64,000 nt of DNA from the NCBI RefSeq assembly GCF_000647975.1, contig NZ_JFKE01000011.1:23657-87656 (forward strand). Reading direction: 5' to 3'. Source of the DNA: Actibacterium mucosum KCTC 23349 (lineage in GTDB: Bacteria; Pseudomonadota; Alphaproteobacteria; Rhodobacterales; Rhodobacteraceae). Of this stretch, positions 46,557 through 55,377 are shown in pieces (positions within the stretch are counted from its first letter, which is position 1; each line of letters opens with the position of its first letter). The notes under the pieces were generated by a model. The model saw nothing but the letters and a program-made list of their open reading frames with translations, ran no database searches and was not told the DNA's origin. Made by a program: the position numbers and the translations under genes.

Positions 46557-47476
46557 CACTGGAATTGTCAGCCGGGCTGCGCGATCTGCTGGAAACCTGG
46601 CTGACCGAACAGCGCGTGCTGAACAACCGCGCAGACAACACGATCGAAGCTTATCGTTCCGATCTTGTGCGATTTTTGGGATTTCTGACCGGGCACTTGG
46701 GTGGGCCTCTTGGCGAAACCGCCTTGGCCACGGTTTCGATCCGCGACATGCGGGCTTGGATGGCGGCCGAACGTGCGGACGGCCTTTCGGCCCGCGCCCT
46801 TGCACGCGCGCTTTCCGCGGTTAAATCCTTCTATCGGTGGCACGCCCCGCGCGCCGGGTTCGATCCAACACCGGTTCTGTCCACGCGCGCGCCGCGCTTC
46901 CACGCCAAGCTTCCGCGGCCCCTGTCCAAAGACAGCGCCCGCGACGTGATCGAAACCGTGGCACTGCAACATGACAAGGAATGGGTCAATGCAAGGGACG
47001 CGGCGGTCATCACGCTGCTTTATGGCTGTGGATTGCGCATATCCGAGGCTCTGGGCCTGACCGGAGCCGACGCCCCGTTGCCCGATGTGTTGCGGATTGA
47101 AGGCAAAGGCGGCAAAGAACGCCTGGTTCCCGTTCTGCCCGCCGCGCAAGCCGCCGTGGGTCGGTACCTGGAACTTTGCCCGCATCCGGTTCAATCCAAC
47201 CTGCCCCTGTTTCGGGGCGTGCGCGGTGGGCCGTTGAACCCGCGTCTGGTCAGCGGCGTGATGGCACGCGCAAGGGTACAGCTTGGCCTGCCCGCCTCGG
47301 CCACGCCCCATGCCATGCGTCACAGCTTTGCCACGCATCTTTTGGCTGCCGGCGGTGACCTGCGCGCGATCCAGGAATTGCTGGGACATGCGCGCCTGAC
47401 CACGACACAGGCCTACACGGCCGTCGACAGCGCCCAAATCATGGATGCCTACACCCGCGCGCACCCCAAGGCCTGA
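46553..47476 (+). CDS. xerC: Tyrosine recombinase XerC
   Basis: The 307-residue integrase-family protein starts at GTG 46553 inside the DUF484 stop. Catalytic residues are visible in CGLRISEALGL (Arg), HAMRHSFATHLL (His-x-x-Arg), LGHARLTTTQAYT (His and Tyr). It resolves chromosome dimers at dif with XerD. No dif-like site is evident here. Confidence 0.94.
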   Translation: MTLELSAGLRDLLETWLTEQRVLNNRADNTIEAYRSDLVRFLGFLTGHLGGPLGETALATVSIRDMRAWMAAERADGLSARALARALSAVKSFYRWHAPRAGFDPTPVLSTRAPRFHAKLPRPLSKDSARDVIETVALQHDKEWVNARDAAVITLLYGCGLRISEALGLTGADAPLPDVLRIEGKGGKERLVPVLPAAQAAVGRYLELCPHPVQSNLPLFRGVRGGPLNPRLVSGVMARARVQLGLPASATPHAMRHSFATHLLAAGGDLRAIQELLGHARLTTTQAYTAVDSAQIMDAYTRAHPKA

Positions 47477-47585
47477 CCAAATATTTCGAGCCCTCACGCA
47501 AACTTGTACGCCTGTCATTTTGATACGCGGCAAGACTGCGACAATGTGGCCGCAAATTCTGTAGAGCCAAAAGGACCTGATTCAC

Positions 47586-48176
47586 ATGAAAGCCAAACGC
47601 GCCATTGCCATCGCCGCATTTGCCGCCGGTGCCGCGCTGTCGACCTCGGCATATGCCGCCAATACCTGCGTCATTGCCGGCGACTCGTACGATCTGGACG
47701 ATGCCGGCGTTAACGCAATCTATGACTGCATCAAGGACCAGATGGTCGAAGCGTATGCCAAGGGCGGTGACGAACTGGCCACTGCCTATCGCAGCTGGGC
47801 TCCCACCGCGACCCGTCCCGCAGTTGCGGGTGCACATAGCGAACGGTTCCTGATGACCTTCGCCAATGACATTGCTGCCGAACAATACCTGAAGTTCGAA
47901 GATGAAGGCGTGCAGATGCCTGTTGGCTCGATCCTGGCCAAAGAAAGCTTCAAGGCGAACAAAAAGGGCGTGGTCAAGGTTGGCCCGTTGTTCCTGATGA
48001 CCAAACTGGAGGCAGGTGCAGCCCCGGAATACGGCGATTGGCTGTATGGCGGCATTCAGCCGAACGGCAAACCGCTGAAGATCAAGCAGTCGTTCTGCCA
48101 CGATTGCCATGTTGGTTGGGAAGACCAGGACGCGCTGGCGTACCCGCTGGAAGAAGTGCGTATCAGCGCCGAGTGA
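47586..48176 (+). CDS. Cytochrome P460-like haem protein
   Basis: The 196-residue protein has a signal peptide (cleavage after SAYA, about 24) and a C-terminal CHDCH haem site (Cys171, Cys174, His175). The fold segments FLMTFANDIAAEQYLKFED and PVGSILAKESF match P460-type proteins. It should be exported and carry a covalent haem c-type group. P460 proteins oxidise hydroxylamine or nitric oxide-related compounds in some bacteria; the function here is not shown. Confidence 0.85.
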   Translation: MKAKRAIAIAAFAAGAALSTSAYAANTCVIAGDSYDLDDAGVNAIYDCIKDQMVEAYAKGGDELATAYRSWAPTATRPAVAGAHSERFLMTFANDIAAEQYLKFEDEGVQMPVGSILAKESFKANKKGVVKVGPLFLMTKLEAGAAPEYGDWLYGGIQPNGKPLKIKQSFCHDCHVGWEDQDALAYPLEEVRISAE

Positions 48177-48179
48177 CCG

Positions 48180-48198
48180 TGTTACCCTGTTGGTAACA
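48180..48198. other. Short perfect inverted repeat downstream of the P460 gene
   Basis: TGTTACC-CTGTT-GGTAACA lies directly after the stop codon and just before the terminator hairpin. It could be a regulator site or a second 3' hairpin. Confidence 0.4.
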
Positions 48199-48203
48199 AT
48201 TGC

Positions 48204-48235
48204 AAACGGCCGGGTTTTCCCGGCCGTTTTGTTTT
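48204..48235 (+). terminator. Rho-independent terminator after the P460 gene
   Basis: An 11-bp stem (48204-48214 with 48219-48229, loop TTTT) is followed by TTTTGTTTT. Confidence 0.92.
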
Positions 48236-48239
48236 GCGC

Positions 48240-48833
48240 TCAGGCGGCGCCGAAAAGCGCCTCCATCGGTTGCCAGCCCTGTGCGGGCGGGCCCATCTGC
48301 GGATCGAAGGTTATGACATTGCCGCCACCACCGGGCCCCTGGTCATGCGCGCGGCTGATCGCGACGCCGGCCAGGTGGCAATAAAGCAGTGTCCCCACCC
48401 CACCATGGCCCACAAACAGCACGTCGCCGCTTGGAATTTCCGACAGGGCGGCGCGGGTCTCGGAAACGATGCGCGATTGCGCATGGCGGGCGGTCTCCCA
48501 CCCCCGGATCGAGGTATCGGGTTCGGCGAAAAATGCATCGGCAACCAATTCGAATTCCGGCCCTGGAAGGAACCCGGTGGCCGAGCGGTCATTCTCGTGC
48601 ATGTCCGGACGGATCAGGTGTATGGCGTTCAGGCTCTGGGCAAGGATCGCGGCCGTTTCGACGGCCTTCACCTCGGCGCTGCTGATGATCGTCTGTGTAC
48701 CTGACAAAACGCCCGACTGTGCCAGGGCATCGGTCCGGGACCGCCCCAGATCGGACAGCCCCCATTCAGGCACCGGCACATTGCGGTCGATCTGCACTTG
48801 CGGGTGGGTCAGATAGCGAACGGTTCGTGTCAT
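48240..48833 (-). CDS. Histidine phosphatase family protein with altered active-site motif
   Basis: The 197-residue protein has the phosphoglycerate-mutase fold. Its N-terminal motif reads YLTHPQ instead of L-x-R-H-G-E; the catalytic His is kept but the neighbouring Arg and Gly are not. The second core region SSAEVKAVETA has Lys where Arg is usual, while FVGHGGVG keeps the second His. It may be a divergent phosphatase. Its start overlaps the ogt stop by 1 nt. Confidence 0.8.
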   Translation of the reverse strand: MTRTVRYLTHPQVQIDRNVPVPEWGLSDLGRSRTDALAQSGVLSGTQTIISSAEVKAVETAAILAQSLNAIHLIRPDMHENDRSATGFLPGPEFELVADAFFAEPDTSIRGWETARHAQSRIVSETRAALSEIPSGDVLFVGHGGVGTLLYCHLAGVAISRAHDQGPGGGGNVITFDPQMGPPAQGWQPMEALFGAA

Positions 48834-49288
48834 CAGATCAAAAGCCCTGCTGCGCCTTCGTGACGCAAAAGCGCCACCTTGGTTTCGACCCCGCCAGCGC
48901 CAGAAAAACCGGTCAGTTTACCGCCGGCCCCCAAGACACGATGGCAGGGAATGATAATTGGGATCGGATTGCCGCCACAAGCACTGCCCACGGCCTGCGC
49001 CGGTTTGCCGAGAGCCTTGGCAATGTCGCCATAGGTGACGGTCTCGCCAAATGGGATCGCCGCCATTACGGCGCAAACGGCCTGCTGAAAGGCGTTTGCC
49101 GCAACCCGCGTCGGCAGGTCGAAATTGGTGAGTTCCTTGGCATCATAGGCGGCCAGCTGCGCGCAGGCCGCTTGCGTCAGGGCCGAGGGGGCGGGATCCA
49201 CCGAGCCCCAGGTCAGACGGGTGATTGCCCCGTCATCCTCGACCACCGACAAGGTGCCAAACTGCGTATGAACCGATTGCTGCGCCAT
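48833..49288 (-). CDS. ogt: Methylated-DNA-protein cysteine methyltransferase
   Basis: ATG 49288 gives a 151-residue protein with the acceptor motif IPCHRV (Cys115) and IPFGETVTYGDIA. It repairs O6-methylguanine by suicide transfer of the methyl group to Cys115. A structured repeat lies directly upstream of its start codon. Confidence 0.94.
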   Translation of the reverse strand: MAQQSVHTQFGTLSVVEDDGAITRLTWGSVDPAPSALTQAACAQLAAYDAKELTNFDLPTRVAANAFQQAVCAVMAAIPFGETVTYGDIAKALGKPAQAVGSACGGNPIPIIIPCHRVLGAGGKLTGFSGAGGVETKVALLRHEGAAGLLI

Positions 49289-49327
49289 GGGCAGATGCTG
49301 CGCGCAGGGCGGCTGATTCTCAACCCG

Positions 49328-49425
49328 AAACCTGTTAAAAGGTGCGCCTTTCGGCGCAAGAGATATCTCGGGCCCGGGCCGGTTGGCCCGAACCCTCGGG
49401 TGGGTGCGCAGCCGCACCGTTGGGG
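49328..49425 (-). repeat. Structured intergenic repeat element, copy 1 (between ileS and ogt)
   Basis: Read on the minus strand, this copy has a GGTGCG-GCTG-CGCACC hairpin, CCCGAGGG, a GGCC-rich hairpin, GAGATATC and a final hairpin GCGCC-GAAA-GGCGC. It ends about 40 nt before the ogt ATG and starts just after the ileS stop. The sequence is shared with copy 2 at 58690-58850 in the same order. Confidence 0.75.
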
Positions 49426-49432
49426 GTGTTTC

Positions 49433-52369
49433 TCAGCCCAGTGCGGTGTTGCAGCGGCCGCAGACGCCGGGATGGGCGAACAGCCCCACATCGGGCAGGA
49501 TTTTCCAGCAGCGCAGGCACTTTTCGCCATCGGCCTTTTCGAACACCACGCCGACGCCTTCAACCTCGGGCAGGCGGAAGGCTTCGGCCGGGCTGGGATC
49601 GCCGGTGACCGAGATGGCCGAGGTGATGCAGATATCGGCGAAATCGACGGTTTTCAGCGCCGCGACCACATCCGCGTCGCGCACATGCACCACGGGGGCC
49701 GCTTCCAGCGAGGCGCCAATCACCTTGTCGCGGCGCTGCACCTCCAGCGCGGCGGTCACCACGCGGCGTACCTGCCGGATACCCGCCCATTTGGCGGCCA
49801 GCGGTTCGTTCAGCCAGTCGCCGGGGGTTTCGGGCATATCCTGCAGGTGGATCGAGCTGTCATCGCCGGGGAACCGTTCCAGCCAGACCTCTTCCATGGT
49901 GAAGACCAGGATCGGTGCCAGCCAGGTGGTCAGGCGGTGGAACAGGATGTCCAGCACCGTGCGCGCCGCGCGGGCGTTCAGGCTGTCGGCCGCGTCGCAA
50001 TAGAGCGCGTCCTTGCGGATGTCGAAGTAAAATGCCGAAAGCTCCAGCGTGGCGAAATTGAAGACCGACTGGAACACGCCCTGGAAATCAAACTCGGCAT
50101 AGCCTTTACGCACCTGGTGATCCAGCTCGGCCAGCCGGTGCAGCACCCAGCGTTCCAGCTCGGGCATATCCTGGGCCGCCACCGCGTCGGCGGGGTTAAA
50201 CCCGTGCAGGCTGCCCAGCATGAAGCGCATGGTGTTGCGCAGGCGGCGATAGCTGTCGGCCACGCCTTTCAGGATCTCCGGACCGATCCGTTGGTCCACC
50301 GAATAGTCGGTCTGTGCCACCCACAGACGCAGGATATCGGCGCCGTATTGCTTGACCACCTCGTCCGGTACAATCGTGTTGCCAAGAGATTTGGACATCT
50401 TGTTGCCCTTCTCGTCCAGCGTGAACCCATGGGTCACCACGTTGCGATAAGGCGCACGGCCCAGCGTGCCGCAGGCTTGCAGCAGCGACGAGTGGAACCA
50501 GCCGCGATGCTGGTCGGTGCCTTCCATGTACACATCGGCGATGCCGTCTTCGGTGCCGTCCTCGCGGTCACGCAGCACAAAGGCGTGGGTCGAGCCGCTG
50601 TCGAACCACACATCCAGAATGTCGAACACCTGATCCCAGTCCTCGGGGTCGTAATCCGCGGCCAGGAACCGCTCTTTGGCCCCTTCGGCATACCAGCAAT
50701 CGGCACCCTCGTCCTCGAACGCTTCGGCGATGCGGGCATTCACTGCGGGGTCGCGCAGCAGGTAGGTGTCATCGGTCGGCAGCACCCCTTTGCGGGTGAA
50801 CACCGTTAGCGGCACCCCCCAGGCGCGTTGGCGCGACAGAACCCAGTCGGGGCGCGCTTCGATCATGGAATACAGACGGTTGCGGCCCGATTGCGGGTAC
50901 CATTTCACCAGCTTGTCGATGCTGGTCAGCGCCCGGTCGCGGATCGTTGTGCCATGCATGTCCTGACCATCGCCCACCGTCTTGTCCACGGCGGCAAACC
51001 ATTGCGGCGTGTTGCGATAGATCACCGGCGCCTTTGAGCGCCACGAATGCGGGTACGAGTGTTTGATGACGCCGCGCGCCAGCAGACCCCCAACCTCGGC
51101 CAGTTTGGCCATAACTGCGGTGTTTGCGTCGCCTTCCCACGGGTTCTTTTTGTTTTTCTTGTTAAGCTTTTCGCGGATGATCTTTTTGCCACCAAAAAAC
51201 GGCAGGTCGTCGCGGAATGCGCCGTCGTCCATCACGTTGTAGGTGATCACCTGTTCCAGCATGCCAAGGTCGCGGTAAAGCTCGTATTCCTCCATCCCGT
51301 GGCTGGGGGCGCAGTGCACAAAGCCCGTGCCCTCGGTATCTGTCACAAAGTCAGCGGCACGGAAATCGCGGATATCATCCCACTCACCGTTCGCGCCTTC
51401 GGCGCCCGCAAGCGGGTGTTTCAGCGTGATCTTGGCCAAATCCTGATGGGACACATCGCCCACACGGCGATACATGGTGTCGTCCAAACGGGCCCGGCTG
51501 AACACATCGGCGGCAAGGTTATCGGCAAGGATGTAATGGTCACCAACTTCGGCCCAGCATTCCTCTGGTCGCCCTGTAACCTCATACAAACCATACGAAA
51601 TCTGCTCGCCATACACCACCGCCTTGTTCGACGGAATGGTCCAGGGCGTGGTGGTCCAGATCACGACCTTGGCGCTGTCCAGACGTTCGTCACCCGTGCC
51701 AACAACCTGGAATTTCACCCAGATCGTGAAGCTTTCCTTGTCGTGATACTCCACCTCGGCCTCGGCCAGTGCGGTTTGTTCAACAGGCGACCACATGACG
51801 GGCTTGGAGCCTTGATAAAGGGTGCCGTTCATCAGGAACTTCATCAGTTCCTCGGCAATCACGCGTTCGGCGTGAAAGTTCATGGTCAGGTACGGGTCTT
51901 CCCAGTTACCAGTGATGCCGAGGCGTTTGAACTCCTCGCGCTGAACGTCAACCCAACCTTCGGCGAACTTCCGGCATTCCTGGCGAAAGTCGACGATCTC
52001 AACCTCGTCCTTGTTTTGACCCTTTTGACGATATTGCTCTTCGATCTTCCATTCGATCGGCAAACCGTGGCAGTCCCAACCTGGGACATAGCGGCTGTCG
52101 TAGCCCATCATCTGATGCGACCGAACGATCATGTCCTTGATGGTTTTGTTCAGCGCGTGACCGATGTGCAGATGGCCGTTCGCATAAGGCGGGCCATCGT
52201 GCAAGGTGAAAGGCTGGCGGCCTTCTTTTTCGCGCAACTTATTGTAAACGCCAATCTTTTCCCAACGCGCCAGCCATTCAGGCTCGCGTTTTGGAAGGCC
52301 CGCGCGCATCGGAAACTCGGTTTGCGGCAGGTTCAGGGTGTCTTTGTATTCAGGCGTGTCGGCACACAT
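49433..52369 (-). CDS. ileS: Isoleucyl-tRNA synthetase
   Basis: The 978-residue class I synthetase has HIGH-type GHLHIGHALNK (about 66), the KMSKS loop NKMSKSLGN (about 658), editing-domain sequences and a C-terminal zinc cluster (CLRCWKILPDVG, then CGRCN). Length and order fit bacterial IleS. Confidence 0.98.
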   Translation of the reverse strand: MCADTPEYKDTLNLPQTEFPMRAGLPKREPEWLARWEKIGVYNKLREKEGRQPFTLHDGPPYANGHLHIGHALNKTIKDMIVRSHQMMGYDSRYVPGWDCHGLPIEWKIEEQYRQKGQNKDEVEIVDFRQECRKFAEGWVDVQREEFKRLGITGNWEDPYLTMNFHAERVIAEELMKFLMNGTLYQGSKPVMWSPVEQTALAEAEVEYHDKESFTIWVKFQVVGTGDERLDSAKVVIWTTTPWTIPSNKAVVYGEQISYGLYEVTGRPEECWAEVGDHYILADNLAADVFSRARLDDTMYRRVGDVSHQDLAKITLKHPLAGAEGANGEWDDIRDFRAADFVTDTEGTGFVHCAPSHGMEEYELYRDLGMLEQVITYNVMDDGAFRDDLPFFGGKKIIREKLNKKNKKNPWEGDANTAVMAKLAEVGGLLARGVIKHSYPHSWRSKAPVIYRNTPQWFAAVDKTVGDGQDMHGTTIRDRALTSIDKLVKWYPQSGRNRLYSMIEARPDWVLSRQRAWGVPLTVFTRKGVLPTDDTYLLRDPAVNARIAEAFEDEGADCWYAEGAKERFLAADYDPEDWDQVFDILDVWFDSGSTHAFVLRDREDGTEDGIADVYMEGTDQHRGWFHSSLLQACGTLGRAPYRNVVTHGFTLDEKGNKMSKSLGNTIVPDEVVKQYGADILRLWVAQTDYSVDQRIGPEILKGVADSYRRLRNTMRFMLGSLHGFNPADAVAAQDMPELERWVLHRLAELDHQVRKGYAEFDFQGVFQSVFNFATLELSAFYFDIRKDALYCDAADSLNARAARTVLDILFHRLTTWLAPILVFTMEEVWLERFPGDDSSIHLQDMPETPGDWLNEPLAAKWAGIRQVRRVVTAALEVQRRDKVIGASLEAAPVVHVRDADVVAALKTVDFADICITSAISVTGDPSPAEAFRLPEVEGVGVVFEKADGEKCLRCWKILPDVGLFAHPGVCGRCNTALG

Positions 52370-52572
52370 GATTTGTGGTCCTTGGCAGGGAATTTAGGTC
52401 TGTGCGAAGGGCGGCGCGAGGGCTCAAACGCCTTGTCCCGGCGGCTCGTTGGTGATCAGAGCGCCGGGCTGATAATTCGAATAATGATGGCCACGATGTA
52501 CATCCTAAAGCGCCTTATAAGTCGCCCCGGCGCGCGCGTCCAGAGGGCACGGCGCGGCGATTTGGCCCTTGT

Positions 52573-53010
52573 ATGATTGATCAAAAACCCGATGTTGGGG
52601 GCATGTCAGCTTTGCCGCCGAAATTCCAGATCAGCCGTGACGAGATCGCGGGCGTGGTCGCCACGTTCTATGAACGGATCCGACAGCATCCGGGGCTGGG
52701 CCCTGTTTTTGCGGTGCATGTGGATGATTGGCCCGCGCATGAGGCCAAAGTGACCGATTTCTGGGCCAACGCGATCCTCAATGAACGCGTCTATGACGGC
52801 AGCCCCATGGCCGCACACGTGCAGGCGGGCAACGTACGACCGGGGATGTTCGAGACCTGGTTATCCTTGTTTGACAAGGTGTTAGCCGAAAATCTGACCA
52901 TTGATCAGGCAGCCGCGTGGTCGGCGCTGGCGCATCGGATCGGGCGCAGCCTGAGGGCCGGGGTGGTCGAACGCGCGACCCTGCCCGGCGGCATCCCCAA
53001 GCTGCGCTGA
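52573..53010 (+). CDS. Group III truncated haemoglobin
   Basis: The 145-residue protein has the compact 2-on-2 globin pattern of group III: ISRDEIAGVVATFYERIRQH with Tyr/Phe at B-helix positions, a proximal His in PMAAHVQAG (about 78) and an HRIGRSL C-terminal helix. Such globins bind oxygen or NO and are often linked to nitric-oxide or sulfide protection. It is transcribed divergently from ileS. Confidence 0.88.
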   Translation: MIDQKPDVGGMSALPPKFQISRDEIAGVVATFYERIRQHPGLGPVFAVHVDDWPAHEAKVTDFWANAILNERVYDGSPMAAHVQAGNVRPGMFETWLSLFDKVLAENLTIDQAAAWSALAHRIGRSLRAGVVERATLPGGIPKLR

Positions 53011-53015
53011 GGCCG

Positions 53016-53432
53016 TCAGGCGGCCGATTTTGCGGGCAGTTTTACGGTCAGAAAACTGTCCTGATCGCGCAGCAGGAACAGCGCGACCGAGGCGCTAAGT
53101 ACCGGAATTGATGCAGCAAAAAGCAAGTTGCCACCCTCGGTGAAGGCAAAGATGATGGGCTTGGCCGCGACCAGCAGGGTCAGCAGGTTCATCAGCGCCA
53201 CAAGGCCATAGGTAACCGTGCGAAACAGGCCCAGAACGAAGGCCACAAGGATGACAATCTGTACGATCCCAACAAAGATGATGGGCGACAGGCCCAGGCT
53301 AAGCCCATAGAAACCTTGGAAAATTCCCTGAGCACCCGCAGGCGCAAGCAATTTACTGATGGCCCAGAACATCATGAAGACGAACAGGCCGATCCGCAGC
53401 ACGGGAAGGGCGATAGAGATGGGTGCGGTCAT
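53016..53432 (-). CDS. DoxX-like four-helix membrane protein
   Basis: ATG 53432 follows AGGAG. The 138-residue protein has four hydrophobic helices (about 10-28, 45-68, 72-92, 105-125) and resembles small DoxX/DUF-type membrane proteins. The gene converges with the truncated haemoglobin gene, with 5 nt between stops. Function is unknown. Confidence 0.7.
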   Translation of the reverse strand: MTAPISIALPVLRIGLFVFMMFWAISKLLAPAGAQGIFQGFYGLSLGLSPIIFVGIVQIVILVAFVLGLFRTVTYGLVALMNLLTLLVAAKPIIFAFTEGGNLLFAASIPVLSASVALFLLRDQDSFLTVKLPAKSAA

Positions 53433-53552
53433 GGTGGAGCTCCTGAATATGGTGTGACGCAACCCCGATCACATAATATTATACACAAGTGGCTAAAACA
53501 CCTTACCCGGCCACCTCACAGCAGTGTGAAAGGCCAAAAGTTTCACGGGGCT

Positions 53553-53594
53553 TTTAAACTTTCCGCACCCCGGACGGAGCGAAGTTTAAACTTC
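53553..53594. repeat. Intergenic palindrome with GAAGTTTAAACTTC core
   Basis: A perfect 14-nt palindrome (53581-53594) forms one arm of a larger inverted repeat: TTTAAACTT (53553-53561) pairs with AAGTTTAAA (53582-53590), with a GC-rich centre. It lies after the DUF2269 gene end and before the DoxX-like gene start. It may be a dispersed repeat or a protein-binding site. Confidence 0.55.
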
Positions 53595-53602
53595 TGCCCC
53601 CC

Positions 53603-54079
53603 TCAGATGCCCAGGGCTGGGCGGGCAAGCATCAGCCAGACGATGACCAGAACCGCACCAAATGCAGGAATGCCACAGGCGAACCAGATGCGAAAAAGCT
53701 GGTGGTAAAGATCGGGCAAAGGCTGCGCCCGCGCGGCGGCTGCGCGCGCGAGGTTGCGCAGGCGGATCTGGATCCAGACCACCGGCAACCAGAACAGCCC
53801 GACAACGCCGTAAAGGATCAGGGCCAGCAACACCCACCCCTCGGTCAGGGGCCAGCCCACCGCGCGGGCCAGCAACAGCCCGGTCAGCGGCTGGGCGATG
53901 GCGGCGGTTGCGGTAAAGATCGTGTCGGCGATCACCACCACACCCGCCGTATGGGCGATGGCTGCCACGTCGCCGCTGCGATGCGCCATCAGCATGAAAA
54001 ACGCGATGCCCGCACCGGTGCCCAGCAGCACGCAAGCGCCAATGACATGCAGAAACCGCAGAACCAGTTCCGGGTCCAT
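53603..54079 (-). CDS. DUF2269 family membrane protein
   Basis: ATG 54079 (MDPELVLRFLHVIGA) overlaps the upstream stop as TGATG. The 158-residue product has four hydrophobic helices with HVIGACVLLGTGAGIAFFML and GVVGLFWLPVVWIQI, typical of DUF2269. It is the last gene of a tightly coupled four-gene set. Function is unknown. Confidence 0.82.
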   Translation of the reverse strand: MDPELVLRFLHVIGACVLLGTGAGIAFFMLMAHRSGDVAAIAHTAGVVVIADTIFTATAAIAQPLTGLLLARAVGWPLTEGWVLLALILYGVVGLFWLPVVWIQIRLRNLARAAAARAQPLPDLYHQLFRIWFACGIPAFGAVLVIVWLMLARPALGI

Positions 54080-55377
54080 CACCGCGCCTCGATCATGGGC
54101 AGCGCCACCAACGCCAAAACCGCCGCCGGGATGGCCTTGACCAACGGGCCCAGCGGGTCTGCCCACAGCCACGGTGTAACAACCGTCGCGGCGCCGACAT
54201 AGATTGCCGGCACCACCACCATCCCCCACAACGCCACCCGCGCCGATCGCCGCCACGCCAACCCCGACGCCAACGTGACATCAACAAGCGACCAGAACAC
54301 CACCGCCGCCCCCGCCGCCGCATCGGACCACCCGGCGCTGGTCAGATGCCCGGCTGCGTCCTGGAGCGAGAAGAGGCCTGCAAGGCCCGACAAGCTCCAG
54401 AACCCGATCAGAACCGCCACCACCACCGGCATCAACAGCGCCATGCGGGCGTGCAACCGCGCCTCGACCCCGGCGGGTGGCATGCGGCGCAGGGTTGTTG
54501 CGTGATCCACCGGGCGCAGCCCAGCCGCCGCGGCCGGCGCCGGGTCGCCCAATACCCCCTCGGTCAGCACCTGCATCGCGGTGGACCGCAACGGCGACCG
54601 CCACCCCAGATGGCCCAGCGCATCGGCGATCCGGCCCACCGCGCTGGTGGCCATACGCGGCAAGGCAATCACCCGGCGCGCAGGCGCAAAGCCCAGCCAT
54701 TGGCGCAGATCGGCCACCAGCTGATGTAACGCCACCGGCGTCTCGGCGACCAGGTCCAGCGAGGCGCCATCAGACAGGTCGCCCGCGATGGCGGCATTGA
54801 CGGCCCGGGTCAGGTCGTCCATGTCAATGGTCTGAATCTGCGCCTCTGGCAGGGCCAGCGGCTGCACCACCGGCACCGCCGCCAGCATGCGCAACAACGC
54901 GGTGCCGCCATAGGCGGTCTGCGACAGAACCAGCCCTGGCCGCAGGATCACATGCGGCGCGCCCGAGGCCACAAGCGCGGCATCGCCCATCGCCTTGGTG
55001 CGCAAAAACGCGGTGTCCGCCCCCGGCGCAACCCCCACGGCCGAGATTTGCACAACGCGGACGTCTTGCGCCGCGCAAGCGGCAAATAGGGCGGCCGGGG
55101 CCGTGTGGTGAACAACGTCCAAATGATCGGCAGGACCGTCCTGCAACGCGCCTGCGGCGTTCACCACCACATCAACCCCGCCCAGGATCGGGGCCCAATC
55201 GGCGGGGTCGGTCAGGTCGCGCAGATCGGCGATATGCCATGTGACATCCGGCAACACCCGCCGCGCGGTGGTCTTGCTGCGGCCCAGCGCGGTCACGGCG
55301 TGGCCTTGCGCCCGGGCCGCGTGCACAATCGCCGCGCCGATCAGGCCATAACCGCCGATGACCATCACCTTAGCCAT
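54079..55377 (-). CDS. SDR/NAD(P)-binding oxidoreductase fused to a DoxX-like membrane domain
   Basis: The 432-residue protein has an N-terminal Rossmann domain (VMVIGGYGLIGAAIV at 4-18; NAAGALQDGPADHLD; VVQISAVGV), like NDUFA9-type atypical SDRs, to about residue 300. Four hydrophobic helices follow (about 310-430) resembling DoxX. The architecture suggests a membrane-tethered dehydrogenase or a quinone/lipid-related chaperone. The start overlaps the ycjF-like stop by 8 nt. Confidence 0.83.
   Translation of the reverse strand: MAKVMVIGGYGLIGAAIVHAARAQGHAVTALGRSKTTARRVLPDVTWHIADLRDLTDPADWAPILGGVDVVVNAAGALQDGPADHLDVVHHTAPAALFAACAAQDVRVVQISAVGVAPGADTAFLRTKAMGDAALVASGAPHVILRPGLVLSQTAYGGTALLRMLAAVPVVQPLALPEAQIQTIDMDDLTRAVNAAIAGDLSDGASLDLVAETPVALHQLVADLRQWLGFAPARRVIALPRMATSAVGRIADALGHLGWRSPLRSTAMQVLTEGVLGDPAPAAAAGLRPVDHATTLRRMPPAGVEARLHARMALLMPVVVAVLIGFWSLSGLAGLFSLQDAAGHLTSAGWSDAAAGAAVVFWSLVDVTLASGLAWRRSARVALWGMVVVPAIYVGAATVVTPWLWADPLGPLVKAIPAAVLALVALPMIEAR

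Noticed and set aside
48695..50809. 704-residue plus-strand frame, and the 509-residue one at 51047-52576
   Set aside because: Both are antisense to ogt and ileS and have shadow-type composition.
53470..53485. ATAATATTAT palindrome before the DoxX-like gene as an NsrR or FNR site
   Set aside because: It lacks the expected half-sites; an AT-rich -10 region explains it better.
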